From Massilia atriviolacea (GTDB taxonomy: Bacteria > Pseudomonadota > Gammaproteobacteria > Burkholderiales > Burkholderiaceae_D): 64,000 bases of DNA. Location of the stretch: the NCBI RefSeq assembly GCF_003953935.1, contig NZ_RXLQ01000003.1, positions 310,001 through 374,000 of the forward strand, given 5' to 3'. Below the pieces are notes generated by a model, which searched no databases, was not told where the DNA came from, and saw nothing but the letters and a program-made list of their open reading frames with translations. A program made the position numbers and the translations under genes. The first letter of the stretch is position 1. Each line of letters begins with the position of its first letter. This document shows positions 10,073 to 18,077 of this stretch, piece by piece.

Positions 10073-10951
10073 TTAATTAGAGAAGGGGAATCCGATCGAT
10101 AGCGCGAGCCACCATTTCCCCTGATCCTTGTATTGCGAGGATTTGCTGGCCCGATCCTGTCCAAGCACCAGGCCGATCTGGATATCGCGCTTGATTCGCC
10201 CGATCAAGGCGCCGCCATAGCTGAATGCCGCTATTTCTTCGGTGATTGGCTTGCCGTCTTTGATGCGCTCTCCCTTGACCATGCCCAATCCGGCAAAGCC
10301 GACCATCTCCAGTCCGGCAGCCCAATTCGCGCTTTCCAGTTTATAGCCGGCATAGGGTCCGACGCTGACCGCGCCTTTGAAGTCTTTCGAGCCGCCGAGC
10401 TGGTATTTGAATGGCACGAACAGGGCGCCGTAGGTCAGGCCGTTCGATGTCGCGGTGTACATGGCATTGGTGCGCTGTTCGATAATCAGAGGGGCGCCGA
10501 TCGCGTCTTTCAGCGGAGTCATCGTTTCGCCATCTTTCAACTCGTCGTCATCGCAAAGTTTGTATAGCGCAGCGTCTTTATCAAATCTCTCCTGGTTCAA
10601 TGCGCGCAGTTTTACAGGCGCGCCCTGGTCGGTGACCAGACCAAGTCCGCGCAGGGGAAATCCGGCCGGAATGCACACCGTCTTGTTCGTTTCATTAATT
10701 TTTGCATACACCCTTACCGGGTAAGACAGGCGCGTGCCAGCGAGGTTCTGGTCGCTCTGTACAACGGAATAGGTCTTGACCGGCGGACTGTTTTTAGCCG
10801 GTTCGGTCTTTTTTGTTTGCACGTCCGCAGGAGCGGGAGTCTCTTTCGGTTCTGCTTCAGCTTCTGCCGTTGCGGCGTGCGCGGTGCAAAAAACGGCATT
10901 GCTTACGATTAAAACGGCGGCCAATGAACGTAGAAAGAATTTAGTTTTCAT
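10073..10951 (-). CDS. Exported protein of unknown function with beta-barrel-like C-terminus
   Basis: 292 residues with a signal peptide (to about residue 27, ...FCTAHAA), a Glu/Pro/Ala-rich linker, a middle domain with KINETNKTVCIPAGFPLRGLG, and a C-terminal half rich in alternating Gly/aromatic strands (VSVGPYAGYKLESANWAAGLE...WWLALSIGFPF). This pattern fits an outer-membrane or beta-rich periplasmic protein. I do not recognise a family. It is transcribed toward the OmpA-domain gene and probably shares its operon. Confidence 0.75.
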   Translation of the reverse strand: MKTKFFLRSLAAVLIVSNAVFCTAHAATAEAEAEPKETPAPADVQTKKTEPAKNSPPVKTYSVVQSDQNLAGTRLSYPVRVYAKINETNKTVCIPAGFPLRGLGLVTDQGAPVKLRALNQERFDKDAALYKLCDDDELKDGETMTPLKDAIGAPLIIEQRTNAMYTATSNGLTYGALFVPFKYQLGGSKDFKGAVSVGPYAGYKLESANWAAGLEMVGFAGLGMVKGERIKDGKPITEEIAAFSYGGALIGRIKRDIQIGLVLGQDRASKSSQYKDQGKWWLALSIGFPFSN

Positions 10952-11249
10952 ATAATTTACTTTCGGTTATTAACATGGGATGACCAGATCACATCATTGA
11001 GTTTTATTATTGGCAACGCAATTATTTATTTCGCAAGAAATCTTGTCGTGTGTTTAAAGCGACGATCTTGCCGAGACAGCCTTGGGAATCAGGAGACCAC
11101 ATGCGGAGTTGTTGTTTTGTGGCCTCAGCCTGGACGGGTGGGAAACGTCAGCGCGGCCCAATGTCACGCTATAGTGCAGCCTTTTCAAGGATGCGAAGAG
11201 GCAGTATCCTTCCGCCCAACGACGACATTCCTGACAAAGAGGCACCGAC

Positions 11250-11624
11250 ATGACAATTGGCAAAAAACCCGACGCCGCCCGCCTCGATAAAATCGTGGCG
11301 GAGGCGCGCAAGGCCGCCGACGCGCGCGAAAGCGGCTACCGGGCGCGCTCCCTGAAAATGTATCCGTGGGTCTGCGGGCGTTGCATGCGCGAATTCACCA
11401 ACGCCAACGTGTCGCAGCTGACCGTGCACCACCGCGACCACAACCACGACAACAATCCGCCCGACGGCAGCAACTGGGAGCTGTTGTGCCTGTACTGCCA
11501 CGACAACGAGCACTCGCGCTACCTGGAAGCGGACCGTGGCGCCGGCCTGCTGTCGGCCGAGGTGGCCCCGGCCACGCACAACCCCTTCGCGGCCCTTGCC
11601 GGACTGATGAAGAAAAAGGACTGA
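11250..11624 (+). CDS. yajD: YajD family HNH nuclease
   Basis: The 124-residue protein has the complete YajD layout: an N-terminal helix (DKIVAEARKAADARESGYRARSLK), a zinc-binding CGRC pair, the HHRDHNHDNN active-site segment that carries the catalytic histidines, and a second CLYCHDNEH. HNH nucleases of this small family are thought to cut DNA, but the physiological role of YajD is not established. No partner gene is evident; the gene stands alone between two divergent blocks. Confidence 0.9.
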   Translation: MTIGKKPDAARLDKIVAEARKAADARESGYRARSLKMYPWVCGRCMREFTNANVSQLTVHHRDHNHDNNPPDGSNWELLCLYCHDNEHSRYLEADRGAGLLSAEVAPATHNPFAALAGLMKKKD

Positions 11625-11786
11625 GCCGCACGGCAAGGCCGTTTCGGCGGGGCGCCGACGGATTAATTGCTGCAAATCAATAATTCACTGCGATCCGACT
11701 GCGCTGTCTTCATAAAGTTTCTACTGGTAAATATATTCTGGATGGACGCCTCACAGGCGCCCATCGCAGTTTTTCCAGGAGACCTT

Positions 11787-12680
11787 ATGACGACCGACAC
11801 CGCAACGAGCTTGTCCGCCCCCCTGTCCGCAGCCGGGCAGGACGCGCTGCTGTACTGGCTGGACGAGGAGGCCATCGCCGCCCTGGCCGCCGCCATCGCC
11901 GGCTGGGCGCCGGCGCTTCCGTGGCGCGACATGGAAGCGATGATCCTGAGCGGCGACGACGGCCAGACCGCCTACTGGTTCGCGTCGCAGTACGACGCAC
12001 CCGACGACGGCGCGCGCGAAGCCGTGCTCACCGGCAGCGACGATGCCGACATCCTGCACGGCCGCGAGGGCGCCGACCTGCTGTTCGGCCTCGACGGCGA
12101 CGACGTGCTCCAGGATGTGCGCGGCAATAACCTGTTCGACGGCGGCGCCGGCGACGACCTCATCGAAGGCGCCGGCCAGAGCCTCTACATCGGCGGCGCC
12201 GGCAACGACACCATCACCGCCTGGGGCGCCGATGTCACGCTCGCCTTCAACGCCGGCGATGGCGACGACACCGTCATCCTGTGCGCCCGCGGCCCGGTGA
12301 CCGTCTCGCTGGGCCTGGGCATCGAGGCGGCAAACGTGACCCTCATGCGCGATGGCGCCAACCTGTTTCTCAGGACCGGCGCGGCCGAAGGCATGGCGCT
12401 GGCCGGCTGGTACGACAATCCCGGCCCCGACGCACTCTGGCTGCAACTGATCGGGGAGGGCGGAACCCGCTCCTGCGACCTGATGGCGCTGGTCGCCGGC
12501 CTGGGCGAGCAGCAGGCTGTCCCGCTCGGCCAGGACGGCTGGTACGATGCCGCTCCGGCCGGCGGCGAGCTGGCGGCGATGTATGCCACCAAGCCGGGCG
12601 GGATCGAGATCACCGGCGCGGCCGCCGCCATGTGGACCGATGCCTACGGCGCTATCGCGGGTCCGGGCCTGCTGCTGTAG
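11787..12680 (+). CDS. Small RTX (hemolysin-type calcium-binding) protein
   Basis: The start is ATG 11787 with AGGAGA six bases upstream; the frame is open to 11667 but the extension has no ribosome site. The 297-residue protein contains consecutive RTX nonapeptides of the GGxGxDxUx type at about residues 85-170 (DGDDVL, DGGAGDDLIEG, IGGAGNDTITA, AGDGDDTVI), which fold into a calcium-binding beta-roll. There is no N-terminal signal peptide, as expected for type I secretion, but no secretion ATPase or HlyD protein is nearby. No enzymatic domain is visible. It could be a short RTX adhesin or a passenger fragment. Confidence 0.85.
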   Translation: MTTDTATSLSAPLSAAGQDALLYWLDEEAIAALAAAIAGWAPALPWRDMEAMILSGDDGQTAYWFASQYDAPDDGAREAVLTGSDDADILHGREGADLLFGLDGDDVLQDVRGNNLFDGGAGDDLIEGAGQSLYIGGAGNDTITAWGADVTLAFNAGDGDDTVILCARGPVTVSLGLGIEAANVTLMRDGANLFLRTGAAEGMALAGWYDNPGPDALWLQLIGEGGTRSCDLMALVAGLGEQQAVPLGQDGWYDAAPAGGELAAMYATKPGGIEITGAAAAMWTDAYGAIAGPGLLL

Positions 12681-13092
12681 CGGCCGGCGCTCTCCATGGC
12701 GTGGCGGGCGCGCGCAGGTAGGCGTGCCCGATGTAACCCCACGGCAGCACCAGCGGCACCAGCACGATGCCGATCGCGCAGGCGAACAGGGTCTCGGCGG
12801 CATAGTCGTCGAGGCCCGCTCCCAGCCACATCGGCAGGGCGAAGGCGGCCACCCAGATGATCTTCCAGGCCAGCTCGAAGATCAGCAGCGGCAGCATGCG
12901 CAGCGGATAGCGCAAGCCCAGTACCGACAGCAGGCACAGGGCGCCCAGCAGCGAGCGCACCACGGTGCCGGGATTCGCCGACACGGCCGAGGGCGCAATA
13001 ATGGTCGGCCACATGGTCAGGCCCAGTCCCACCACCAGCAGCAGGTACATGGCGCGTAACAGGGTCAGTCGGAAGGTGCTGATCTGGTGCAT
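12652..13092 (-). CDS. Small integral membrane protein, unknown function
   Basis: Starts at ATG 13092 (MHQISTFRLTLLRAMYLL). The 146 residues contain about four hydrophobic segments (LLLVVGLGLTMW; VRSLLGALCLLSVLGL; LLIFELAWKIIWVAAFALPMW; FACAIGIVLVPLVLPWG). I do not recognise a named family. It is the last gene of a minus-strand group with a DUF4386-like membrane protein, a small anchored coiled coil and an ArsR regulator, and overlaps the 3' end of the RTX gene by 29 bases. A role in this regulated membrane module is inferred from position only. Confidence 0.75.
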   Translation of the reverse strand: MHQISTFRLTLLRAMYLLLVVGLGLTMWPTIIAPSAVSANPGTVVRSLLGALCLLSVLGLRYPLRMLPLLIFELAWKIIWVAAFALPMWLGAGLDDYAAETLFACAIGIVLVPLVLPWGYIGHAYLRAPATPWRAPAATAAGPDPR

Positions 13093-13112
13093 GGTGCGGC
13101 TCCTTTTGCAAG

Positions 13113-13856
13113 TCAATCGATGGCGGGCGACGGCGCGGCCCTGCGCTCCCATTGCGCGATGTCGACGCCCTTGAACAGCAGGCACAGGCAAAACGCGCTC
13201 TCGCCGAGCAGGCACGGCGCCAGGATGGCCGGGAACACCACGGCATGCAGGGCGGGGTAGAGCACCATGATGAAGGTGTTGGCCACGTAGCACAGGCCGG
13301 CGACCTGCATCAGCACCCCGACCGGGGCCGGAAAATACCCGGACCTGCGCACCAGGTGGCCGACGATGATGCACTCGGCCCCGAAGAACAGCAGCGCCAC
13401 CGCGAACGCATGGGCATGCCCGACGATGGCCAGGTAGGCCGTGGCCTGCACCTGGCGCGGGTCGATACCCAGGTGGCTGGCGGCCAGCAGCGGCGACAGG
13501 GCGCCTTGCAGTTGCAGCGCGCTGACGCTTTCGACCGCCAGCGACACCAGCGCAAAGAACATGGCCAGCAGGGTCAGGTTCTTGTTCACGGGCCGCAGCA
13601 GCACATACCAGGCCAGCGACAGGCCGACCGCGCACAGCAGCAAGACCAGCTGGCCGGCGATGCCGGCGCGCCACAGCCACTCCGAGGCCAGGATGCGCTG
13701 CGCGGTGTCGGCGGCGTTGCCGCCCACCACCAGGCTGTTGCGGACCAGCGTTTCGCCCAGCAGGCCGATCACGATGATGAGGAGGTACAGCGCGCCGGCG
13801 ATGCGCGCATAGCGCTGCGCATCCTTGCCCGGTTCGATTTGCTGGTGGTAGGGCAT
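13113..13856 (-). CDS. DUF4386-like membrane protein
   Basis: 247 residues with six or seven predicted transmembrane helices and the DUF4386 pattern: an N-terminal ARIAGALYLLIIVIGLLGE, a SEWLWRAGIAGQLVLLLCAV second helix, LLRPVNKNLTLLAMFFALV, and a C-terminal LLGESAFCLCLLFKGVD. The function of DUF4386 proteins is unknown; they are commonly linked to small regulators in stress-responsive operons. Here the gene lies between a small membrane protein and a tail-anchored coiled coil, downstream of an ArsR-type regulator on the same strand. Confidence 0.82.
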   Translation of the reverse strand: MPYHQQIEPGKDAQRYARIAGALYLLIIVIGLLGETLVRNSLVVGGNAADTAQRILASEWLWRAGIAGQLVLLLCAVGLSLAWYVLLRPVNKNLTLLAMFFALVSLAVESVSALQLQGALSPLLAASHLGIDPRQVQATAYLAIVGHAHAFAVALLFFGAECIIVGHLVRRSGYFPAPVGVLMQVAGLCYVANTFIMVLYPALHAVVFPAILAPCLLGESAFCLCLLFKGVDIAQWERRAAPSPAID

Positions 13857-13916
13857 GACGTTCTCCTGGTGAGCTACAGACTTGGAATCGAACGGTGCTG
13901 TGGGCGCGATGCCGGC

Positions 13917-14174
13917 TTATTCGACGTCGCGCAACATTTTTTCGACGGCGGCCACGCGCGTTTTCATCTCCGCCAGGTGGGCGTTGATGGCGCCCAGCGC
14001 GGCGGCCGCATCGGCCTGGGACGCCGCCGCCTGCGCCGCCAGCTGGCGGTAAGCCTCGTCGCTGGCCAGGCGCGCCTTGGCCTGGGCGATGGCGGCAAAG
14101 TACTTCATGCCGAAAATGAGCAGGAGGGTCGCGAGCGGCAGCCCGATGGTGATCAGAAAGATGTGTTCGGACAT
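13917..14174 (-). CDS. Small membrane-anchored coiled-coil protein
   Basis: 85 residues: one N-terminal transmembrane helix (IFLITIGLPLATLLLIFGMKYF) followed by a long Ala/Gln-rich coiled coil with heptad leucines and valines. It lies nine bases downstream of the ArsR-type gene and is probably co-expressed. The architecture resembles PspB-like or phage-shock-type anchors only in outline. No family is recognised. Confidence 0.7.
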   Translation of the reverse strand: MSEHIFLITIGLPLATLLLIFGMKYFAAIAQAKARLASDEAYRQLAAQAAASQADAAAALGAINAHLAEMKTRVAAVEKMLRDVE

Positions 14175-14183
14175 GGTGTGGGT

Positions 14184-14516
14184 CTACTTTTCAAGGTGGA
14201 TGGTAAGCGACTTCGCCGCCTCGGCAATCATCTCCGGCGTCAGCGCCACCGCGAAGCCGGCCGCTTCGAAGTAGTTGAGCGCTTTGCCGTCGTGCGACAG
14301 TTCGAGGCGGCTGGTCAGGAGGCCGGCTTGTTCGAGTTTTTGAAGATGCAGGTGCAGCAAGGGCCGGCTGATGCCAATGTCGCGCGCAAGCTGGCTGACG
14401 TAGTTGCGTCCGCCCGCTGCCAGGGCGGCGACGATGCGCAGCCGGTGCGGATTGGCGAGGGCCGACAGGATCGCCAGCAACTGGTCTCCGTCGATTGGTG
14501 GTTTATTTTCTTTCAC
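14184..14516 (-). CDS. ArsR-type winged-helix transcription regulator
   Basis: 110 residues with an ArsR-family winged helix: LAILSALANPHRLRIVAALAAGG, a recognition helix in QLARDIGISRPLLHLHLQKLEQAGLL, and a wing SRLELSHDGKALNYFEA. No metal-binding cysteine motif (ELCVCDL) is present, so it is not a classical metal sensor. The start is GTG 14516; there is no clear Shine-Dalgarno sequence and the start codon lies within an inverted repeat that may be its own operator. First gene of the group running to 12652. Confidence 0.85.
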   Translation of the reverse strand: MKENKPPIDGDQLLAILSALANPHRLRIVAALAAGGRNYVSQLARDIGISRPLLHLHLQKLEQAGLLTSRLELSHDGKALNYFEAAGFAVALTPEMIAEAAKSLTIHLEK

Positions 14517-14540
14517 ATGTAAACAATATCTGACACGTGA
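14513..14540. promoter_or_regulatory. Imperfect inverted repeat over the ArsR-type start codon (probable operator)
   Basis: TCACATGT at 14513-14520 is mirrored by ACACGTGA at 14533-14540 (seven of eight positions symmetric), with a further partly symmetric base on each side of an AT-rich centre. ArsR-family proteins commonly repress their own promoters through such dyads. The placement is inference. Confidence 0.5.
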
Positions 14541-14888
14541 CAGGCGGTCAAGCGGATTGTTCCGCCGCTGGGGAAAGCCCCTCCCGCCAGTAGGGCGAGT
14601 CTGCTACACTCCCGGCAACTGTTGTGTTCGTCCCGAACCAGCCCGCCGTAACGCCGCTGCCAGCTCCCATGGAACGCTGGCCGGGTCCGACGGCCCGCGT
14701 GTGGCTGGGGCGATGGCGAACGCGGCAAAAGTACCGTTTCCAAGCGCTGCCGCCGGGCAGGTCGAGCAGAACTTGTCGAGGTGCGCCCCTGTCGGCCGAT
14801 TCCCGTGCGGAATTGCCCGCACTTGCCCGTACATTGCCTGTGTCCGCAGCCTGCCGGTGGCATCCATCGTCATATTTACAGAGATGCC
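14517..14888. other. Intergenic region between the ArsR group and the flavoprotein trio
   Basis: About 370 bases. Apart from the dyad at the left end I see no gene; overlapping open frames are compositional shadows. Promoters for both divergent groups must lie here. Confidence 0.5.
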
Positions 14889-16007
14889 ATGACCTACCTT
14901 CACACACTCGACACCATCGTCACCACCATCGTCCTGCCGGCCGCCCCCGACACCGACCGCGACGCCCGCTTTCCGCGCGCCGCCATCGACGCGCTGGGCA
15001 AAGCCGGCCTGCTGGGCCTTGTCAGCAGCAAGGACGTGGGTGGCATGGGCCTGGGCTTGCCCGAAGCGGCCCAGCTGATCGAGCGCCTGGCCAGGGCATG
15101 CCCGTCGACGGCGATGATCGTCTGCATGCACCTGTGCGCCGCCACCGTGCTGGAAAAGACCGCCACCGAGAACGTGCGGCGCGACGTCGCCGCCGGCCGC
15201 CACCTGAGCACCCTGGCCTGGTCCGACAGCGGTTCGCGCAGCCACTTCTGGGCGCCGGTCGGCACCGCGCGCCAGGATGGCGAGGGCATCGTCATCGACG
15301 GCAGCAAATCGATGGTCACCGCCGCCGGCGAAGCCGATTCGTATGTCTGGTCGACCGCGCCGGTCGCCAGGGAAGGCGCCAGCACCCTGTGGCTGGTCGA
15401 CAGCAAGAGCGCGGGCCTCTCCGAACCGAAAGCCTTCGACGGCATGGGCTTGCGCGGCAATAAATCGTCGCCCATCAGCGCCACCGGCGTGCGCGTCGCT
15501 CCGGCGGCCATGCTGGGCGCCGACGGCGGCGGCTTCGACATCATGATCGGCGCGGTGCTGCCGGTCTTCTCGACCCTGATCGCCTCGTCCTCGCTGGGCC
15601 AGATGGACGCCGTGCTGGAAGCGGCATGCGCGCACGCCGGCGGCAGCAAGCTCGAACACCTGGGCAGCGCGCTGTCGGAACTGCCGACCATCCGCGCCTA
15701 CCTGGCGCGCGCCCGCATCCAGGCCGACATGGTGCGCACCCTGCGCGACGACACGCTCGCCGCGCTGGCAGCCAACCGTCCGGACGCCATGCTGCGCGTG
15801 ATGCAGGTCAAGGCGGCAGCGGCCGAAGCGGCGCTGGAAGTGACCGACAGCGCCATGCGCGTATGCGGCGGCGCGGCCTTCCGCAAGGATGTCGGCATCG
15901 AGCGCTACTTCCGCGATGCGCGCGCCGCCTCGATCATGGCGCCGACCTCCGACGTGCTGTTCGACTTTATCGGCAAGGCCGTCTGCGGCATGCCGGTATT
16001 CGGTTAA
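14889..16007 (+). CDS. Acyl-CoA dehydrogenase-fold flavoprotein (possibly a monooxygenase)
   Basis: 372 residues with the acyl-CoA dehydrogenase fold: an N-terminal helical domain (LGKAGLLGLVSSKDVGGMGL), a beta domain (HFWAPVGTARQDGEGIVIDGSKSMVTAAGEADSYVW) and a C-terminal helical domain ending VCGGAAFRKDVGIERYFRDAR. The segment that normally carries the catalytic glutamate (YEGT) reads IMAPTSDVL, so dehydrogenation of acyl-CoA is unlikely; this is more like flavin monooxygenases of the DszC/SfnB/HsaA type. It is co-transcribed with a PhnD-like protein (10 bases) and a ferritin-like fusion. Start at ATG 14889; longer frames lack support. Substrate unknown. Confidence 0.88.
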   Translation: MTYLHTLDTIVTTIVLPAAPDTDRDARFPRAAIDALGKAGLLGLVSSKDVGGMGLGLPEAAQLIERLARACPSTAMIVCMHLCAATVLEKTATENVRRDVAAGRHLSTLAWSDSGSRSHFWAPVGTARQDGEGIVIDGSKSMVTAAGEADSYVWSTAPVAREGASTLWLVDSKSAGLSEPKAFDGMGLRGNKSSPISATGVRVAPAAMLGADGGGFDIMIGAVLPVFSTLIASSSLGQMDAVLEAACAHAGGSKLEHLGSALSELPTIRAYLARARIQADMVRTLRDDTLAALAANRPDAMLRVMQVKAAAAEAALEVTDSAMRVCGGAAFRKDVGIERYFRDARAASIMAPTSDVLFDFIGKAVCGMPVFG

Positions 16008-16017
16008 GGAGCGCGCC

Positions 16018-16872
16018 ATGAGCACACCATTGATGATGGGCGCGGTCGCCTACGCACCGAAAGTCGTGACGATCTGGGAAGGCTTCAAGGAGTACTTCCG
16101 CCGCCACGATGTTGAGTTCGACTATATTTTGTACTCCAACTACGAGCGCCAGGTCGAAGCGCAGTTCGACGGCAGCATTGCGCTGGCCTGGAACTCGCCG
16201 CTGGCCTGGGTGCGCGCCGAGCGCATGGCGCGCGCACGCGGCCTGGGCGTGACCGCGCTGGCCATGCGCGACAGCGATTGCGACCTGACCTCGGTGCTGG
16301 TCGCGCGCACCGGTCCGGTCGTCACGCTGGAGCAGCTCAAGGGCAAGACGATCGGCTTCGGCGCGATCGACTCGCCGCAGGCGCACCTGATTCCGCTCGA
16401 CCTGCTGCGCCAGCACGGCATGCTGGCCGGGCGCGATTACAGCGCGCGCCGCTTCGACGTCCTGGGCGGCAAGCACGGCGACCATATCGGCGGCGAACGC
16501 GATGCCGCGCTGGCGCTGATGGCCGGCGAGATCGATGCCGCCTGGATGATCGACAGTAACCACATGGCTTTCTCGCGCGAGGGCGTGCTGCCGGCCGGCG
16601 CCACGGCGATCCTGGCGCGCACGGCGCCCTTCGACCACTGTAACTTCACGGTCAGCCCGGGCGCGCCGGCGGCGCAGATTGCGCGCTTCGGCGAACTGCT
16701 GCTGGCGATGAGCTGGGACGATCCCGAGGTGCGTCCGCTGCTCGAACTGGAAGGCCTGAAAACCTGGCTGCCGGGGCGCGTGAGCGGCTACGACGCGCTG
16801 GTGCGGGCGGTCGACGACGAGCGTTTCTACGATGCCGAAGGGAAGATCCTTGCAGCCGACTATCGATATTGA
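16018..16872 (+). CDS. PhnD/SsuA-like ligand-binding protein without signal peptide
   Basis: 284 residues with the periplasmic-binding-protein type II fold of the PhnD/NMT1 group: FDGSIALAWNSPLAWVRAERMARARG, LKGKTIGFGAIDSPQAHLIPLDLLR, LALMAGEIDAAWMIDSNHMAF, FDHCNFTVSPGA. Start at ATG 16018 with AAGGAG upstream. The N-terminus (MSTPLMMGAVAYAPK) has no signal peptide and no transporter genes are adjacent, so it is probably cytoplasmic and may work as a ligand-binding or catalytic partner rather than a transporter component. It overlaps the next gene by 41 bases. Function in the trio is unknown. Confidence 0.85.
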   Translation: MSTPLMMGAVAYAPKVVTIWEGFKEYFRRHDVEFDYILYSNYERQVEAQFDGSIALAWNSPLAWVRAERMARARGLGVTALAMRDSDCDLTSVLVARTGPVVTLEQLKGKTIGFGAIDSPQAHLIPLDLLRQHGMLAGRDYSARRFDVLGGKHGDHIGGERDAALALMAGEIDAAWMIDSNHMAFSREGVLPAGATAILARTAPFDHCNFTVSPGAPAAQIARFGELLLAMSWDDPEVRPLLELEGLKTWLPGRVSGYDALVRAVDDERFYDAEGKILAADYRY

Positions 16873-18052
16873 GGCCTTGGGCTTCGATGCAGGCGCCCAC
16901 CTGCTGGTCAAGCACGGCCTGCAGCAGATCGCGCCGGGCGAGTCGCTCGATGTGACGGGGACCGGCGCGGGCTGGGACGGGCAGCTCGGCGCCTGGTGCC
17001 GCAGCCAGGGCCACCCGTGCGCGGCGCTGGACGTGGACGGGTGCAAGGTGGTGCGGGTGACGCGCGGTGGCGCCTCGGCCGGCCGCTGGCGCGCCGCGCT
17101 GCACAGCGGCCACGCCGACCCGCGCATCGACGGCGCGGTCGCCACGCAGGCCAAGGCCCAATGGGGCCTGGCGGCGCGCGGCGCGACCGTGGAAGCCGGA
17201 TCGCCCGCCATGCAGTTCCGCCTCGACCAGAAGGAAGAGGTCTGGGCCGAACGCGCGGCCGACCTGTACGCGCAGGCGGCGGCGGCGCAGTGGGATCCGG
17301 AGACCGCGATCGACTGGAAGGCCGACTTCAGCTTGCCCGACATGGTCGAAGACGCGGTGGTGCAGGTGCTGACCTACATGATCGAGAACGAAGTGGCGGC
17401 GCTGGTGGTGCCGGCGCGCTTTTTGGGACAGGTGCATCCGCACTACCGCGAAGTGCAGGCGGTGCTGGCGATCCAGGTGGCCGACGAAGCGCGCCACATC
17501 GAGGTGTTCACGCGGCGCGTGCGGCTCAAGGGCCGGGAACCCGGCCTGTCGACGGCGGGCGGACAAAGCTCGCTCAAGACGCTGCTCGACGAGCAGGATT
17601 TTTCGGTGGCCGAGTTCCTGCTGTCGGTGCTGGGGGAGGGTACGTTCGTCAGCCTGCTGCACTTTTTGCATGCGTACGCGCCGGACCCGGTCACGCGCCA
17701 GATCGCGCGCCTGGCCGCGCGCGACGAAGCGCGCCACGTCGCTTTCGGCATGACGCACCTGGCGGCGCGGCTCGAACGCGAGCCGGCCTTTCGCACGCGC
17801 CTGGCCAATGCGGTCCAGTCGCGCAACGATGCGCTGGCGGCCAGCTCGGGGCTGAACGAGGAGGTATTCGATGCGCTGATCCTGCTGGCGGCCGGCGAAC
17901 TGACCCCCGGCGCGATCGCGGCCGGCTACCTGCGCGTGCAGCAGCTGATGGTCGACATGGCCGAAGGACGCCAGTCGCGCCTCGAGCGGCTCGGGTTTTC
18001 CAAGGCGCAGGCGCGCCAGTTGTCGGCGCTGCATACCCGCAATTTCATGTAA
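16832..18052 (+). CDS. TusA-like domain fused to a ferritin-like diiron domain
   Basis: 406 residues. Residues ~10-80 (GFDAGAHLLVKHGLQQIAPGESLDV...WCRSQGHPC) resemble TusA/SirA but lack the CPxP sulfur-carrier cysteine. The rest is a ferritin-like four-helix domain with a full diiron ligand set: Glu185/Glu187, Glu219xxHis222 (DEARHIE), Glu269 and Glu299xxHis302 (DEARHVA). This fits an O2-activating oxygenase or desaturase-type enzyme. ATG 16832 overlaps the PhnD-like gene; TTG 16850, preceded by GGGAAG, is an alternative start. Tight overlap with the two upstream genes argues that all three act together. Confidence 0.85.
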   Translation: MPKGRSLQPTIDIEALGFDAGAHLLVKHGLQQIAPGESLDVTGTGAGWDGQLGAWCRSQGHPCAALDVDGCKVVRVTRGGASAGRWRAALHSGHADPRIDGAVATQAKAQWGLAARGATVEAGSPAMQFRLDQKEEVWAERAADLYAQAAAAQWDPETAIDWKADFSLPDMVEDAVVQVLTYMIENEVAALVVPARFLGQVHPHYREVQAVLAIQVADEARHIEVFTRRVRLKGREPGLSTAGGQSSLKTLLDEQDFSVAEFLLSVLGEGTFVSLLHFLHAYAPDPVTRQIARLAARDEARHVAFGMTHLAARLEREPAFRTRLANAVQSRNDALAASSGLNEEVFDALILLAAGELTPGAIAAGYLRVQQLMVDMAEGRQSRLERLGFSKAQARQLSALHTRNFM

Positions 18053-18077
18053 GGCCAGGATGAGAAAGGAATGTTCA

